From NCBI RefSeq assembly GCF_001458255.1, contig NZ_CYSB01000030.1, forward strand, positions 62,001-126,000: a DNA stretch of 64,000 nt. The letters run 5' to 3'. The position numbers were made by a program, and so were the translations under genes. This document shows positions 17,697-27,603 of this stretch, in pieces. This DNA comes from Thalassovita autumnalis (GTDB lineage: Bacteria > Pseudomonadota > Alphaproteobacteria > Rhodobacterales > Rhodobacteraceae). The first letter of the stretch is position 1. The number at the start of each line of letters is the position of its first letter. The notes below the pieces were generated by a model. It worked only from the letters and a program-made list of their open reading frames with translations. It did not search any database and was not told where the DNA came from.

Positions 17697-18083
17697 ATGA
17701 TCTACGAACTCCCCGTGCGCGTTTATTACGAAGACACTGATATGGCCGGGATCGTCTATTACGCCAATTACCTGCGGTTTATTGAACGCGGCCGTAGCGA
17801 ATGGGTGCGTGAGATCGGTATGGATCAGAACGCCATGAAGGCCGAAGGCTATGTCTTTGCGGTGCGCCGGGTGGAGGCGGATTATCTGGCGCCGGCGAAA
17901 CTGGACGATGAGCTGACCGTGACCACCGAGGTGACACAAGTTACCGGCGCACGGCTGGTGATGGATCAATGGGTGAAATGCAACGGCAAGGCGCTGTTTC
18001 ACGCCATCGTCACGGTCATCGTGATGAATGAGGACGGTCAGCCGGTGCGGATGCCGGCAAATATCCGCCAGATGCTGAACTAG
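17697..18083 (+). CDS. ybgC: Tol-Pal-associated acyl-CoA thioesterase YbgC
   Basis: A 128-residue hotdog-fold thioesterase. The active-site segment YYEDTDMAGIVYYANYLRF near residues 9-27 carries the catalytic Asp, and ERGRSEW follows as in the 4-hydroxybenzoyl-CoA thioesterase-like group. The ATG at 17697 (MIYELPV) is preferred over the GTG at 17685. It precedes tolQ by 125 bp, the conserved ybgC-tol order. It is thought to act on acyl chains linked to envelope phospholipid metabolism; the exact substrate is not settled. Confidence 0.92.
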   Translation: MIYELPVRVYYEDTDMAGIVYYANYLRFIERGRSEWVREIGMDQNAMKAEGYVFAVRRVEADYLAPAKLDDELTVTTEVTQVTGARLVMDQWVKCNGKALFHAIVTVIVMNEDGQPVRMPANIRQMLN

Positions 18084-18170
18084 AAGGCCGATCTTTGCGC
18101 AAAAACACGCGCGTTGACGCCATTTTGTTAGCTTTCCCCTTAATTCTCAGCTAGCTTTGCCTGTAATCAA

Positions 18171-18189
18171 GGCCCGAAGATAACGGGCC
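18171..18189 (+). other. Short hairpin in the tolQ leader
   Basis: GGCCCG (18171-18176) pairs with CGGGCC (18184-18189) around a 7-nt loop, 19 nt before the tolQ ATG. There is no T tract, so it is more likely a leader or translation-affecting structure than a terminator. The rest of the 125-bp gap is AT-richer and probably holds the tol promoter. Confidence 0.35.
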
Positions 18190-18208
18190 ATCAGAGCAGA
18201 GCAGGCTA

Positions 18209-18904
18209 ATGGAAACAGAAACCCTTGCCTTGGCGCATGAGATTGATTTCTCAATGTGGGCACTTTTTGCACGCGCCACACTGACCGTGAAACTGGTGAT
18301 GGTCCTTTTGGTCATCGCGTCCTTCTGGTCTTGGTCGATCATCATTCAGAAACTCATTGCCTACAGGCTGGCCCGTCGCGAAGCAGCAGCGTTTGATCGG
18401 GCGTTCTGGTCCGGTGAACCACTGGATGCGCTGTTTGATCAGATCGGGGCAGATCCTAAAGGGCATTCCGAAAAGGTCTTTGCTGCCGGGATGATCGAAT
18501 GGCGCCGCTCTCACCGCGATGATGGCGGGCTGATCGCCGGAGCACAGGCGCGGATTGACCGGTCGATGGATGTAGCGATCGCCAAAGAGGCCGAGGCACT
18601 GCAAAACGGATTGCCAGTTCTGGCAACTGTGGGGTCCACAGCCCCCTTTGTTGGCCTGTTTGGCACGGTCTGGGGCATCATGGTGGCCTTTATCGGCATT
18701 GCAGAACAGCAATCGACTAACCTGGCCGTTGTGGCCCCCGGTATCGCTGAGGCGCTGCTGGCGACGGGGCTGGGCCTGCTGGCCGCAATCCCGGCGGTGA
18801 TTTTCTACAACAAACTGTCGGCAGATGCGGATCGGATCATTGCAGGCTATGAGGCCTTTGCAGATGAGTTCTCGACCATCCTCAGCCGTCAGCTGGACCT
18901 CTGA
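18209..18904 (+). CDS. tolQ: Tol-Pal system protein TolQ
   Basis: A 231-residue inner-membrane proton-channel subunit of the TolQ/ExbB/MotA family. With TolR it energises TolA during outer-membrane constriction at division. Three transmembrane helices are visible: MVLLVIASFWSWSIIIQKLIA near 31, STAPFVGLFGTVWGIMVAF near 147, and GIAEALLATGLGLLAAIPAVIFYN near 180, each with the small-residue faces typical of the channel. Length is normal. It begins the main tol-pal operon, and tolR follows after 3 nt. Confidence 0.96.
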   Translation: METETLALAHEIDFSMWALFARATLTVKLVMVLLVIASFWSWSIIIQKLIAYRLARREAAAFDRAFWSGEPLDALFDQIGADPKGHSEKVFAAGMIEWRRSHRDDGGLIAGAQARIDRSMDVAIAKEAEALQNGLPVLATVGSTAPFVGLFGTVWGIMVAFIGIAEQQSTNLAVVAPGIAEALLATGLGLLAAIPAVIFYNKLSADADRIIAGYEAFADEFSTILSRQLDL

Positions 18905-18907
18905 GCG

Positions 18908-19405
18908 ATGGGCGCGGGTGTGATGAACAAGGGCGGAGGCGGCGGACGCCGCCGGCGCGCCCGTCGTGGCGGGGCGCAGCCCATGTCGGAAATCAACGTT
19001 ACGCCCTTTGTGGATGTGATGCTGGTGCTGCTGATCATCTTCATGGTCTCGGCGCCGCTGATGACGGTTGGTGTGCCGGTTGAACTGCCCAAAACCGCCG
19101 CCAATGCGCTGCCCGGCGAACAGGAGGAGCCGCTGGCCGTCACCGTGACCGCCGAAGGCACGGTGATGATCCAGACCACCGAGGTGGCGCGTGAGGATCT
19201 GATCAACCGCCTGCGCGCGATTGCGGCGGAACGGGACGGCGACCGTGTGTTCCTGCGCGCGGACGGGGCTGTGCCTTATGAGGATGTGGTTCAGGTCATG
19301 GGGGCGCTGAACCGTGCAGGCTTTAGCAACATCGGTCTGGTGACCGATACCGGTGGGCCGTCGCTGGACGGGGCCACTGTTGAGGCTGAGACAACAGGGA
19401 ACTGA
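18908..19405 (+). CDS. tolR: Tol-Pal system protein TolR
   Basis: A 165-residue ExbD/TolR protein. A basic, glycine-rich cytoplasmic N-terminus (GGGGGRRRRARRGG) precedes MSEINVTPFVDVMLVLLIIF, whose helix contains the conserved proton-relay Asp (PFVDVMLVLL). A periplasmic ExbD domain follows. Length is a little above the usual 140 residues because of the basic extension. The ATG at 18908 is 3 nt after tolQ; a second in-frame ATG at 18923 is possible. Confidence 0.95.
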   Translation: MGAGVMNKGGGGGRRRRARRGGAQPMSEINVTPFVDVMLVLLIIFMVSAPLMTVGVPVELPKTAANALPGEQEEPLAVTVTAEGTVMIQTTEVAREDLINRLRAIAAERDGDRVFLRADGAVPYEDVVQVMGALNRAGFSNIGLVTDTGGPSLDGATVEAETTGN

Positions 19406-19413
19406 GCCCGAGA

Positions 19414-20535
19414 ATGCAGACCGGTACCATCATTTCAGGCGTTGCGCACGTCAGCCTCATTGGCTGGGCGCTGTTGGGCGGGGTGTTCAAACCCGCGCCC
19501 GAACCGTTTGAGGTGACGGAGGTTGTCGCAATCTCTGAGGCGGAGTTTGAAAGCCTGCTGGCCGGGACAGAACCACCGGAAACGGTGAGCGATCTGATTG
19601 TGCCGGAACTGCCGGATGTGACCCCGCCGGAGGCTGATACACCAGCCAGCAGTCAGGCCGATCAGCCGCCCGTGCTGGAACAGCCCGAAGAAACCAAACC
19701 ACCGCGACCAGAAGCGCGCCCCGACCGGCCCGAGATCACGCCGCCCACACCGGCAGAGGTCAGCGATGATGTGGCCGTTTTGGCACCGCCCAGTGATGAG
19801 CCGGAAACCGACGGTCCCGTCTCGCTCACCCCTAGCCGCCCGCAGGAAGCCCCGCGTGTGGCGCCCGAGGCGATTGCCCCGCCGGAGCCAGAGGACAAGG
19901 TGGCTGACGTCGCGCAGGATGTCGACACATCGGATGCCACCGGTGAGGAGCAGTTGCCGGATCAAGAAAAAACCGTGGAAGAGGCGGCCAGCACTGAGAT
20001 CGTGACCGAGGCGGAAACCGCTGAGCCCCCGGGGCTGGGCCGGTCGCTGCGCCCGCGGGCACGCCCCAACCGCCCAACGCCGCCCGAACCAACTGAGGTG
20101 GCGGATGACACGCCCCCCCAACCGCAGGACAACGTTCAATCCGCGGTGGATGACTTGTTGGCAGGGCTCAGCAATGACACGGCAAACCCGACACCGCCGC
20201 GCCCCTCGGGGCCGCCGCTGACCTCAGGCGAAAAGGACGCACTGCGGGTGGCGGTGCAGAAATGCTGGAACACCGGATCACTTTCGACGGAAGCGTTGAA
20301 GACAACCGTTGTTGTTGGCGTATCGATGAACGAGGACGGCACCCCAGACACCGGGACGATCCGCATGATCAGCTCCAGCGGGGGCACTGGCGGATCGGTT
20401 CAACAGGCCTTTCAGGCGGCGCGGCGTGCAATCATTCGCTGTGGCGCGCGCGGTTTTGCGCTGCCGTCCGAGAAATATGAACAATGGCGTGATATAGAAA
20501 TGACATTCAATCCAGAGAAAATGAGGATCAAATGA
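19414..20535 (+). CDS. tolA: Cell envelope protein TolA
   Basis: A 373-residue Tol-Pal bridge protein spanning the periplasm. One N-terminal membrane helix ([16 protein letters not shown]) anchors it to TolQR. A long Pro/Glu-rich region (about residues 60-270, low complexity) replaces the Ala/Lys-rich helix of enterobacterial TolA. The C-terminal TolA/TonB-like domain ([15 protein letters not shown] to the end) carries a Cys pair. The proline-rich middle is common in alphaproteobacterial TolA. It overlaps tolB by 4 nt (ATGA). Confidence 0.9.
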   Translation: MQTGTIISGVAHVSLIGWALLGGVFKPAPEPFEVTEVVAISEAEFESLLAGTEPPETVSDLIVPELPDVTPPEADTPASSQADQPPVLEQPEETKPPRPEARPDRPEITPPTPAEVSDDVAVLAPPSDEPETDGPVSLTPSRPQEAPRVAPEAIAPPEPEDKVADVAQDVDTSDATGEEQLPDQEKTVEEAASTEIVTEAETAEPPGLGRSLRPRARPNRPTPPEPTEVADDTPPQPQDNVQSAVDDLLAGLSNDTANPTPPRPSGPPLTSGEKDALRVAVQKCWNTGSLSTEALKTTVVVGVSMNEDGTPDTGTIRMISSSGGTGGSVQQAFQAARRAIIRCGARGFALPSEKYEQWRDIEMTFNPEKMRIK

Positions 20536-21854
20536 TCAGACGTTTCCTGACCCTCCTGGCGGCCACGGCTGTTTTTGCTTTGCCCGGCCTGACCAATGCC
20601 GCCCCACTTCGGATTGAAATTACCGAAGGTGTGATTGAACCGCTGCCCTTTGCAGCACCGGATTTTGTGGCCGAAAACAGCTCGGCCCGGCAGTTGGCGC
20701 AGGATATCGCGCAACTGGTGGCCGATGATCTGAGCGGCACCGGGTTGTTCCGTGAAATCCCCGACAGCGCCCATATCAGCACGATCACCAGCTTCTCCAG
20801 CCCGGTGCAATATGCCGATTGGAAAGCGATCAACGCGCAGGCGCTGGTTTCCGGCGCGGTCAGCCTGCAGCCCGGTGGGCGGCTGACGGTGAAGTTCCGC
20901 CTCTACGATGTTTTTGCCGGTGCTGAATTGGGCAGCGGCCTGCAGTTCACCGGCACGCAGGAGGGTTGGCGTCGCATGGCCCATAAGGTGGCTGATGCGG
21001 TCTACAGCCGGATCACCGGCGAAAGCGGCTATTTCGACAGCCGGGTGGTCTACGTCAGCGAAACCGGCCCGAAAAACGAACGGAAGAAACGGTTGGCGAT
21101 CATGGATTATGACGGGGCCAACCTGCAGTTTCTGACTGACAGCCGGTCAATCGTCTTGGCGCCGCGGTTCTCACCCACTGGTGACCGGATCCTCTACACC
21201 TCATATGAAACCGGCTTTCCGCGGATTTACGTGTTGGATGTGGCCTCGGTCCGGCGTCGTGTGCTGGAGGAACAGCCCGGCACCATGAGTTTTGCGCCGC
21301 GGTTCTCGCCGGATGGTCAGACCGTGCTTTATTCGCTGACCAAAGGCGGCAACACCGACCTTTACAAGATGAACATCGCCAACGGCCGGTCGCAGCGCCT
21401 GACCTCGGCCCCGTCGATTGAAACGGCCCCCAGCTACAGCCCGGATGGCAGCCGGATCGTCTTTGAAAGTGACCGCAGCGGCACGCAGCAGCTCTACATC
21501 ATGGACGCCAATGGCGGTGAGCCTAAGCGCATCAGCTTTGGCAAAGGCCAATATGGCACCCCGGTCTGGAGCCCGCGTGGTGACCTGATCGCCTTCACCA
21601 AACAAAGCAAAGGCCGGTTCCATATCGGCGTGATGCGCATCGATGGCTCAGAAGAGCGCCTGCTCACGGCTTCGTTCCTTGACGAGGGGCCCACCTGGTC
21701 GCCCAATGGCCGGGTGATCATGTTCACCCGCGAAACCCAAGGGGCCGGGGGATCGGCCAGCCTCTATTCGGTGGATATCACAGGGCGCAACCTGAAACGG
21801 GTGCGCACGCAGGGCGGCGGATCGGATCCGGCCTGGTCGCCGCTGCAGGAATAA
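20532..21854 (+). CDS. tolB: Tol-Pal system translocation protein TolB
   Basis: A 440-residue periplasmic beta-propeller. An N-terminal signal peptide ([19 protein letters not shown], cleavage likely near NAA) precedes the TolB N-domain. Six WD40-like PD repeats follow, with recurring [45 protein letters not shown] and DPAWSPL units. It binds Pal and TolA. Length is normal. It is translationally coupled to tolA, and the lipoprotein gene pal follows after 115 bp. Confidence 0.96.
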   Translation: MIRRFLTLLAATAVFALPGLTNAAPLRIEITEGVIEPLPFAAPDFVAENSSARQLAQDIAQLVADDLSGTGLFREIPDSAHISTITSFSSPVQYADWKAINAQALVSGAVSLQPGGRLTVKFRLYDVFAGAELGSGLQFTGTQEGWRRMAHKVADAVYSRITGESGYFDSRVVYVSETGPKNERKKRLAIMDYDGANLQFLTDSRSIVLAPRFSPTGDRILYTSYETGFPRIYVLDVASVRRRVLEEQPGTMSFAPRFSPDGQTVLYSLTKGGNTDLYKMNIANGRSQRLTSAPSIETAPSYSPDGSRIVFESDRSGTQQLYIMDANGGEPKRISFGKGQYGTPVWSPRGDLIAFTKQSKGRFHIGVMRIDGSEERLLTASFLDEGPTWSPNGRVIMFTRETQGAGGSASLYSVDITGRNLKRVRTQGGGSDPAWSPLQE

Positions 21855-21969
21855 ACTTGGCAACCGCGCCTTCCTGCCGATCAGGGGGCGCGTTGGCTTG
21901 CGGCGTTTTCAGATCGAAAACGTTATGGTAGTGAAAACAACAAGAAGATCAGTCGAGCGGGGCAATGAC

Positions 21970-22479
21970 ATGAAGACGATTCTGGCACGGGCAGTGATGC
22001 TGACTTCGGTACTGGCGCTGGCCGCATGTACCAATCCGGGGTTTGGCAATGATGACGTTTACCTCAGCGGCGATCCTGCCGGTGTGAACGACGGATCCGC
22101 GGATGATCCGCGCTCGCCGCTTTATTTCCAGCAAACCGTTGGGGATCGGGTTCTGTTCGAAGTGAACCAATCCACCCTGTCGTCGACTGCTGCGGCAACG
22201 CTGGATCTGCAGGCGGATTGGCTGCTGCAGAATATGGATTTCACCGCCGTGATCGAAGGCCACGCAGATGAGCAGGGCACGCGGGAATATAACCTGGCCC
22301 TGGGCGCACGCCGCGCCAATGAGGTGCAGGAATACCTGGTGCAGCGCGGTATCGCGGCCAACCGCCTGAAGGTGGTGAGCTTTGGCAAAGAGCGCCCGAT
22401 TGAGGTCTGTTCGCAGGAAAGCTGCTATTCGAAAAACCGCCGCGCGGTGACCGTCCTGTCCGCAGGTCTGTCCAGCTAA
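21970..22479 (+). CDS. pal: Peptidoglycan-associated lipoprotein Pal
   Basis: A 169-residue outer-membrane lipoprotein. The lipobox LALAAC ends at Cys20. The OmpA-like peptidoglycan-binding domain is evident (VLFEVNQSTLSSTA, then VIEGHADEQGTREYNLALGARRA and NRLKVVSFGKERP). The ATG at 21970 gives an immediate lipoprotein signal; an in-frame start at 21898 would bury it and is rejected. A disulfide-like CSQESC pair lies near the C-terminus. It anchors the outer membrane to peptidoglycan within the Tol-Pal complex. Confidence 0.95.
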   Translation: MKTILARAVMLTSVLALAACTNPGFGNDDVYLSGDPAGVNDGSADDPRSPLYFQQTVGDRVLFEVNQSTLSSTAAATLDLQADWLLQNMDFTAVIEGHADEQGTREYNLALGARRANEVQEYLVQRGIAANRLKVVSFGKERPIEVCSQESCYSKNRRAVTVLSAGLSS

Positions 22480-22543
22480 GGCGCGATCACACCGCGATTA
22501 TCAAAGGTCCGCTAAATCTGTTTCAGCGGGCCGGTTTAGAAAG

Positions 22544-23374
22544 ATGAGGGACCACATGCGCTGGTTTGTTATGGCAACCTGTTTTGCGCTGGCCGCACCG
22601 GTCACGGGCGCATTCGCACAGGAACAGGATCAGACCTTGGCGGATATCCGTCAGGAGCTGTCGGTGCTCTACGTCGATCTGCAACGCCTGAAGCGTGAGT
22701 TGAGCACCACCGGCGCGCCCTCGGGGGCTGCGGGCGGCACCATCCTGCAGCGGGTGAATGCCATCGAAGGCCAGATGCAGCGCCTCACCGCCAAAACCGA
22801 AGAGCTGGAGTTCCGCATCAACCGCATCGCCACGGACGGCGGCAACCGTGTGGGCGATCTTGAATTCCGCCTGTGTGAATTGGAAGCCGGCTGCGACATT
22901 GCCAGTCTGGCCGAGGGCAGCACCCTGGGCGGCGATGCCGGTGAAGAAGTTGTGAGCCCGGATGTGGGTGTGACCGATGCGCCGGAACTGGCCATCGGGG
23001 AAGAGGCCGATTTTGAACGTGCCGACGCCGCGTTGAACGAAGGCGACCATGCCACAGCGCTGTCGCTGCTGGATCAGTTTATCGCCACCTATCCCGGCAG
23101 CCCATTGACCGCGCTGGCGCATCTGATGCGGGGTGATGCGCTGGCTGCGGATGGCAATCAGACCGCTTCAGCACGGGCCTATCTGGAGGCCTTTAGCGCA
23201 GCGCCGCAGGGCGATAGCGCGCCGGAAGCGCTGTACAAACTGGGCTTCTCACTGGGGCAGTTGGGCCAAACCTCTGAGGCCTGCGTGACACTGGCTGAGG
23301 TGGCTGTGCGCTTCCCCGGTGCTGATGCCGTTGTCGCCGCCGAAGAGGAACGCGCGCGGCTCGCCTGCTCATGA
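22544..23374 (+). CDS. cpoB: Tol-Pal system protein CpoB (YbgF)
   Basis: A 276-residue periplasmic protein. The signal peptide MRDHMRWFVMATCFALAAPV ends near AFAQ. A coiled coil covers about residues 28-100 (LADIRQELSVLYVDLQRLKREL), and a C-terminal TPR domain of about 120 residues starts EEADFERADAALNEGD. It coordinates peptidoglycan synthesis with Tol-driven constriction in characterised species. It contains a CELEAGC cysteine pair after the coil. It is the last tol gene and overlaps tilS by 4 nt. Confidence 0.92.
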   Translation: MRDHMRWFVMATCFALAAPVTGAFAQEQDQTLADIRQELSVLYVDLQRLKRELSTTGAPSGAAGGTILQRVNAIEGQMQRLTAKTEELEFRINRIATDGGNRVGDLEFRLCELEAGCDIASLAEGSTLGGDAGEEVVSPDVGVTDAPELAIGEEADFERADAALNEGDHATALSLLDQFIATYPGSPLTALAHLMRGDALAADGNQTASARAYLEAFSAAPQGDSAPEALYKLGFSLGQLGQTSEACVTLAEVAVRFPGADAVVAAEEERARLACS

Positions 23375-24630
23375 CCAAACTGTCCCCCGCCGAGGCGCTC
23401 GCGGCGTCGCTGCGGGGCTGGCAATCGACGGATCCCGCGGGCCCTTTGGGCATCGCGGTTTCCGGCGGCAGTGATTCCCTAGCTTTGCTGTATCTGGCGG
23501 CCGATTGGGCACGTGATCGGGGCGTGGATCTGCATGTGGTGACCGTGGATCACGGGCTGCGTTCTGAGGCGGCGCAAGAGGCCGCATTTGTCACAGATCA
23601 CGCCACATCGCTGGGTCTGCCGCATAGGGTTCTGCGCTGGCAGGGCTGGGAGGGTCAGGGCAATCTGATGGATCAGGCCCGGCGTGCGCGGTATCGGCTG
23701 ATGGCCGATTGGGCGCGGCAACGGGGCTTAAGCGCTGTTTTGCTGGGCCATACCCTCGACGATCAGGCAGAAACGCTGATGATGCGGCTGGCACGTGGCG
23801 CTGGGGTGGACGGGCTGGCGGCGATGGCGGCTCAGGGCGAACAGGCGGGGTTCCCGTTCCTGCGCCCGTTGCTTTCTGTGCGTCGCGACGCCTTGCGGGC
23901 GGAGTTAACTGCGCGCAACGTGACTTGGGTTGAAGATCCGTCAAATGACGACACCCGGTTTGAACGGGTGCGCATGCGGCAGGGCCTAAAGATGTTGGCG
24001 CAGCAGGGGGTGGAGCCTGAGGCGCTGAACCAAACGGCCCAAAACCTGGCCGAGGCACGTGGCGCGTTGAACTGGGCGGTGGCGCAGTTTGCGGGCAAAC
24101 ATGTCACCCAGCACGCGGGTGATCTGGCCATAGCGGCAAAGCCTTTTGCAGAGCTGCCAGCGGAATTGCAGCGCCGTTTGTTGCAACATGCCTTGGGATG
24201 GATTGCCGGACCGGGCTATGCGCCACGGTCTGAAGCATTGGCGCAACTGCGGGCGCAGGCCTTGGCGGGGCAGGGCGCAACGCTCAGCGGTGTGCGCATG
24301 ACCCACCGCAAAGGCGGGATCTACCTGTTTCGTGAATTGGCCGCAGTGGCCGAGCTGAGCACATCTGTCGATCAACCCTTTGATACGCGTTGGCAGCTTT
24401 CAGGCCCCGGGGGGGCGGATTTGCACATCGCACCTTTAGGCGCGGAGGGTTTGCTAGCCTGCCCGAAACCGCGCGAATCTCTGCGACCGGCGGCGGCGCT
24501 GCAGGCTGATCCAGCGATTTGGCGCGACAATCAGCTGATTTCCGCCCCATTGGCGGGGTTCTTGCAGGGATGGCAGGCAGAACTTGCGCCCAACTGCCGC
24601 GATTTTGCCAAATGGACGGTATCTCGTTGA
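23371..24630 (+). CDS. tilS: tRNA(Ile)-lysidine synthase
   Basis: A 419-residue PP-loop ATPase that converts C34 of tRNA-Ile2 (CAU anticodon) to lysidine so it decodes AUA. The P-loop-like SGGSDS is at 31-36 (IAVSGGSDSLALL). HTLDDQAETLMMRLARG and FLRPLL segments follow, with the WVEDPSNDDTRFERVR loop typical of TilS. The C-terminal domain is weakly conserved. It overlaps cpoB by 4 nt; 79 bp separate it from ftsH, and tilS-ftsH adjacency is conserved in many bacteria. Confidence 0.94.
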   Translation: MTKLSPAEALAASLRGWQSTDPAGPLGIAVSGGSDSLALLYLAADWARDRGVDLHVVTVDHGLRSEAAQEAAFVTDHATSLGLPHRVLRWQGWEGQGNLMDQARRARYRLMADWARQRGLSAVLLGHTLDDQAETLMMRLARGAGVDGLAAMAAQGEQAGFPFLRPLLSVRRDALRAELTARNVTWVEDPSNDDTRFERVRMRQGLKMLAQQGVEPEALNQTAQNLAEARGALNWAVAQFAGKHVTQHAGDLAIAAKPFAELPAELQRRLLQHALGWIAGPGYAPRSEALAQLRAQALAGQGATLSGVRMTHRKGGIYLFRELAAVAELSTSVDQPFDTRWQLSGPGGADLHIAPLGAEGLLACPKPRESLRPAAALQADPAIWRDNQLISAPLAGFLQGWQAELAPNCRDFAKWTVSR

Positions 24631-24709
24631 AGATGGTCGCAGGATCTCTATTTAAGTAGGATGCCGCCTGTGATACCTCCGGTGGCGACCGAAGATTGGG
24701 AGATTTTCC

Positions 24710-26626
24710 TTGGGCAACGCGAAAAACATCGCTTTCTGGGTGGTTCTGTTCCTGTTGGTGCTGGCCCTGTTCAACCTGTTCAGCGGATCAGGCAGCAGCT
24801 TGCAAAACAACGCCATCCCTTATTCCGAATTCGTCCAGGCCGTTGACGAAGACAAAGTCAGCTCTGTGACACTGGATGGCGAATCCGTGCGCTTCCGGGG
24901 CACCGATGGCCGTGACTATGTCACCATCAAGCCGGATGACGCCGAAGTCACCAAAATGCTGATTGCTGAAAACATCCCGGTCACCGCCGAGAGCCAGCAA
25001 CAGTCCGGCTTCCAGACCTTTATCCTGAGCCTCCTGCCATTCCTGCTGCTGATCGGTGTGTGGATCTACTTCATGAACCGCATGCAGGGCGGCGGCAAAG
25101 GTGGCGCAATGGGCTTTGGCAAATCCAAGGCCAAGCTGCTGACCGAAAAGAACGGCCGTGTTACTTTTGATGATGTTGCTGGGATCGACGAAGCCAAAGA
25201 AGAGCTGGAAGAGATCGTAGAGTTTCTGCGTAACCCGCAGAAATTCAGCCGTCTGGGCGGCAAGATCCCCAAAGGTGCGCTGCTGGTGGGCCCTCCGGGC
25301 ACCGGTAAAACCCTGCTGGCCCGTGCGATCGCGGGTGAGGCGGGCGTGCCCTTCTTCACCATTTCGGGGTCGGACTTTGTGGAAATGTTTGTTGGTGTTG
25401 GTGCATCCCGTGTGCGCGACATGTTCGAACAGGCCAAGAAAAACGCGCCTTGTATTGTGTTCATCGACGAAATCGATGCCGTGGGCCGTCACCGTGGCGC
25501 TGGCTATGGCGGTGGCAACGACGAACGTGAACAGACGCTGAACCAGCTGCTGGTTGAGATGGACGGTTTTGAAGCCAACGAAGGTGTGATCATCATCGCG
25601 GCCACTAACCGTAAAGATGTGCTGGACCCTGCACTGCTGCGTCCGGGCCGCTTTGACCGTCAGGTCACCGTGGGCAACCCCGACATCAAAGGCCGTGAGA
25701 AGATCCTGGCCGTGCACGCCCGCAAGACGCCGCTGGGCCCTGACGTTGATCTGCGCATCATTGCGCGTGGGACGCCGGGCTTCTCGGGTGCGGATCTGAT
25801 GAACTTGGTGAATGAGGCGGCGCTGATGGCGGCCCGTGTTGGTCGCCGGTTTGTGACGATGGAAGACTTCGAACAGGCCAAGGACAAGATAATGATGGGC
25901 GCGGAGCGTCGCAGCATGGTCATGACGGCCGAGCAGAAGGAAATGACCGCTTATCATGAGGCCGGTCACGCCCTTGTTGGTCTGAAGCTGCCGAAATGTG
26001 ATCCTGTCTATAAGGCCACGATCATTCCGCGGGGCGGTGCCCTCGGTATGGTGATGTCCTTGCCGGAAATGGACCGTCTGAACTGGCACAAAGATGAGTG
26101 TCACCAGAAACTGGCCATGACCATGGCGGGTAAAGCGGCTGAGATTCACAAATACGGTGCGGATCACGTGTCCAACGGTCCTGCTGGTGACATTCAGCAG
26201 GCCAGCCAGCTGGCGCGCGCCATGGTGCTGCGCTGGGGCATGTCGGATAAGGTCGGAAACATCGACTATGCCGAAGCCCACGAAGGCTACTCGGGCAACA
26301 CCGCTGGTTTCTCGGTCTCGGCCAACACCAAGGAAATGATCGAGGATGAGGTGAAACGCTTCATTCAGGAAGCCTATGAGCTGGCCTTCAAGATCGTGAC
26401 CGAGAATGAGGAAGAGTTTGAGCGTCTGGCGCAGGGTCTGTTGGAATATGAAACCCTGACCGGCGAAGAGATCAAACGGGTGATGCGTGGTGAGCCGCCA
26501 CATGCGGGTGAGGACGAAGATGACACCCCGGATGCAGGCAACGCCCCATCGGTCACAGCCATCCCGAAAACCAAGCCGAAAGCCAAGCCAAGCGGCGACG
26601 GTGGCATGGAACCGGAAATGAGCTAA
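24710..26626 (+). CDS. ftsH: ATP-dependent zinc metalloprotease FtsH
   Basis: A 638-residue membrane-anchored AAA+ protease for quality control and regulated proteolysis. Two N-terminal membrane helices flank a periplasmic domain (residues 8-26 and 103-122). Walker A GPPGTGKT is at 194-201, Walker B FIDEID begins at 251, the second region of homology is RPGRFDRQV, and the zinc site HEAGH is at 416-420. The C-terminus is hydrophilic and Lys/Pro-rich. The start is taken as TTG at 24710 because GGAG lies about 7 nt upstream and the hydrophobic segment begins at once; no in-frame ATG fits. A strong terminator follows. Confidence 0.96.
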   Translation: MGNAKNIAFWVVLFLLVLALFNLFSGSGSSLQNNAIPYSEFVQAVDEDKVSSVTLDGESVRFRGTDGRDYVTIKPDDAEVTKMLIAENIPVTAESQQQSGFQTFILSLLPFLLLIGVWIYFMNRMQGGGKGGAMGFGKSKAKLLTEKNGRVTFDDVAGIDEAKEELEEIVEFLRNPQKFSRLGGKIPKGALLVGPPGTGKTLLARAIAGEAGVPFFTISGSDFVEMFVGVGASRVRDMFEQAKKNAPCIVFIDEIDAVGRHRGAGYGGGNDEREQTLNQLLVEMDGFEANEGVIIIAATNRKDVLDPALLRPGRFDRQVTVGNPDIKGREKILAVHARKTPLGPDVDLRIIARGTPGFSGADLMNLVNEAALMAARVGRRFVTMEDFEQAKDKIMMGAERRSMVMTAEQKEMTAYHEAGHALVGLKLPKCDPVYKATIIPRGGALGMVMSLPEMDRLNWHKDECHQKLAMTMAGKAAEIHKYGADHVSNGPAGDIQQASQLARAMVLRWGMSDKVGNIDYAEAHEGYSGNTAGFSVSANTKEMIEDEVKRFIQEAYELAFKIVTENEEEFERLAQGLLEYETLTGEEIKRVMRGEPPHAGEDEDDTPDAGNAPSVTAIPKTKPKAKPSGDGGMEPEMS

Positions 26627-26641
26627 CCCCATCTGATTAAG

Positions 26642-26664
26642 CCCCCGCCCCGGCGGGGGTTTTT
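26642..26664 (+). terminator. Intrinsic terminator of ftsH
   Basis: CCCCCGCC (26642-26649) pairs with GGCGGGGG (26652-26659) around a 2-nt loop and runs into TTTTT. Confidence 0.88.
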
Positions 26665-26816
26665 CTTTGCCATCAGGTGTTTGCAACACTGTGGCCACAC
26701 CCCAGAAAGGACAACGGTCACAAATCGTCGCGATCACAGGATGTCATTTGCGCGCCTTGCATTCTCGGTGCATGCTCCGCCAAAATTGAAGACGCAGCAC
26801 ATCGGGTGAGGGTGAT

Positions 26817-27419
26817 ATGCCGGTTTTGAAACCAACGGATTTTCGGGGCACGATTGAGTGGATGGGGGTTGTTGAGGATCGCGCGGCTTCGCTGGCCTCC
26901 AGCCCGCGCGAGCTGGCGGACCTGTCCTGGAACGGGCTGGATGAGGACAGCCATGCCGGTGTGAACCGACCCTCCTGTGGTCGGGTGGCGGCGATGCATG
27001 CGCGCGGGACGGAAATCCGCAACACCCGTCAACTGAGCCTGATCAGCGCCGAGGATCTGGCGGAAATTGCCGCGGAACTGCAGATCGCGGATTTTGATCC
27101 GGCGTGGATCGGCGCCTCACTGGTGCTGCGCGGTATTCCCGATTTCAGCCGCATGCCCCCCAGCGCGCGCCTGCAGGCGCCTTCGGGCGCCACGCTGGTG
27201 ATCGATATGGAAAACCGCCCCTGCAATCTGCCGGTCAAGGTGATTGAGGCGGCAGCGCCGGGCAAGGGCAAAGGGTTTCGGGCCGCGGCCTGGGCGAAAC
27301 GCGGGGTGACAGCCTGGGTCGAACGACCGGGGGAGATCGCGCTTGGTGATCCGCTGCAGCTGTTTGTGCCGGATCAGCCCGAATGGGCGCATTACGACGC
27401 GGTGCGCAGCACGCGCTGA
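26817..27419 (+). CDS. MOSC domain-containing protein
   Basis: A 200-residue soluble protein with a stand-alone MOSC (molybdenum cofactor sulfurase C-terminal) domain. The conserved cysteine is in MENRPCNLPVKVI; SHAGVNRPSCGRV and QLSLISAEDL are further typical segments. MOSC proteins move sulfur or bind molybdenum cofactor, or in the YiiM group act on N-hydroxylated bases. The substrate here is unknown. The ATG at 26817 follows AGGGTGAT. It is flanked by the ftsH terminator and a 184-bp gap before fhs, so it is probably monocistronic. Confidence 0.85.
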   Translation: MPVLKPTDFRGTIEWMGVVEDRAASLASSPRELADLSWNGLDEDSHAGVNRPSCGRVAAMHARGTEIRNTRQLSLISAEDLAEIAAELQIADFDPAWIGASLVLRGIPDFSRMPPSARLQAPSGATLVIDMENRPCNLPVKVIEAAAPGKGKGFRAAAWAKRGVTAWVERPGEIALGDPLQLFVPDQPEWAHYDAVRSTR

Positions 27420-27491
27420 GCCGCAAATCGACACTCCTTAAATCAAGACGTCGGGGCGACTCACAGCGACCTGTGCCCTTCCGTCCTGCGA

Positions 27492-27513
27492 CAGCGCGAC
27501 GCAACCCGCGCTG
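27492..27513 (+). other. Hairpin in the fhs leader
   Basis: CAGCGCG (27492-27498) pairs with CGCGCTG (27507-27513), 91 nt before the fhs ATG. No T tract follows, and no known riboswitch fold was recognised in the 184-bp gap (27420-27603). It may simply be leader structure. Confidence 0.3.
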
Positions 27514-27603
27514 GAAATGTCGGATTTTGCGGCGCAGCCCGGGCCGTGCCGTCGTTATCTGAGCCAGAACTGTGAATTTCCATGCGTGCCGGGAGGGGTA
27601 CCT

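Noticed and set aside
19590-20220. Proline/glutamate-rich stretch of tolA as a frameshifted or foreign region
   Set aside because: The frame is open, codon use matches neighbours, and a Pro-rich middle is normal for alphaproteobacterial TolA.
24788-26737. Very long antisense reading frame (649 codons) opposite ftsH
   Set aside because: His/Arg/Gln-rich composition with no motif, entirely covered by the conserved FtsH frame; a codon-bias shadow of GC-rich DNA.
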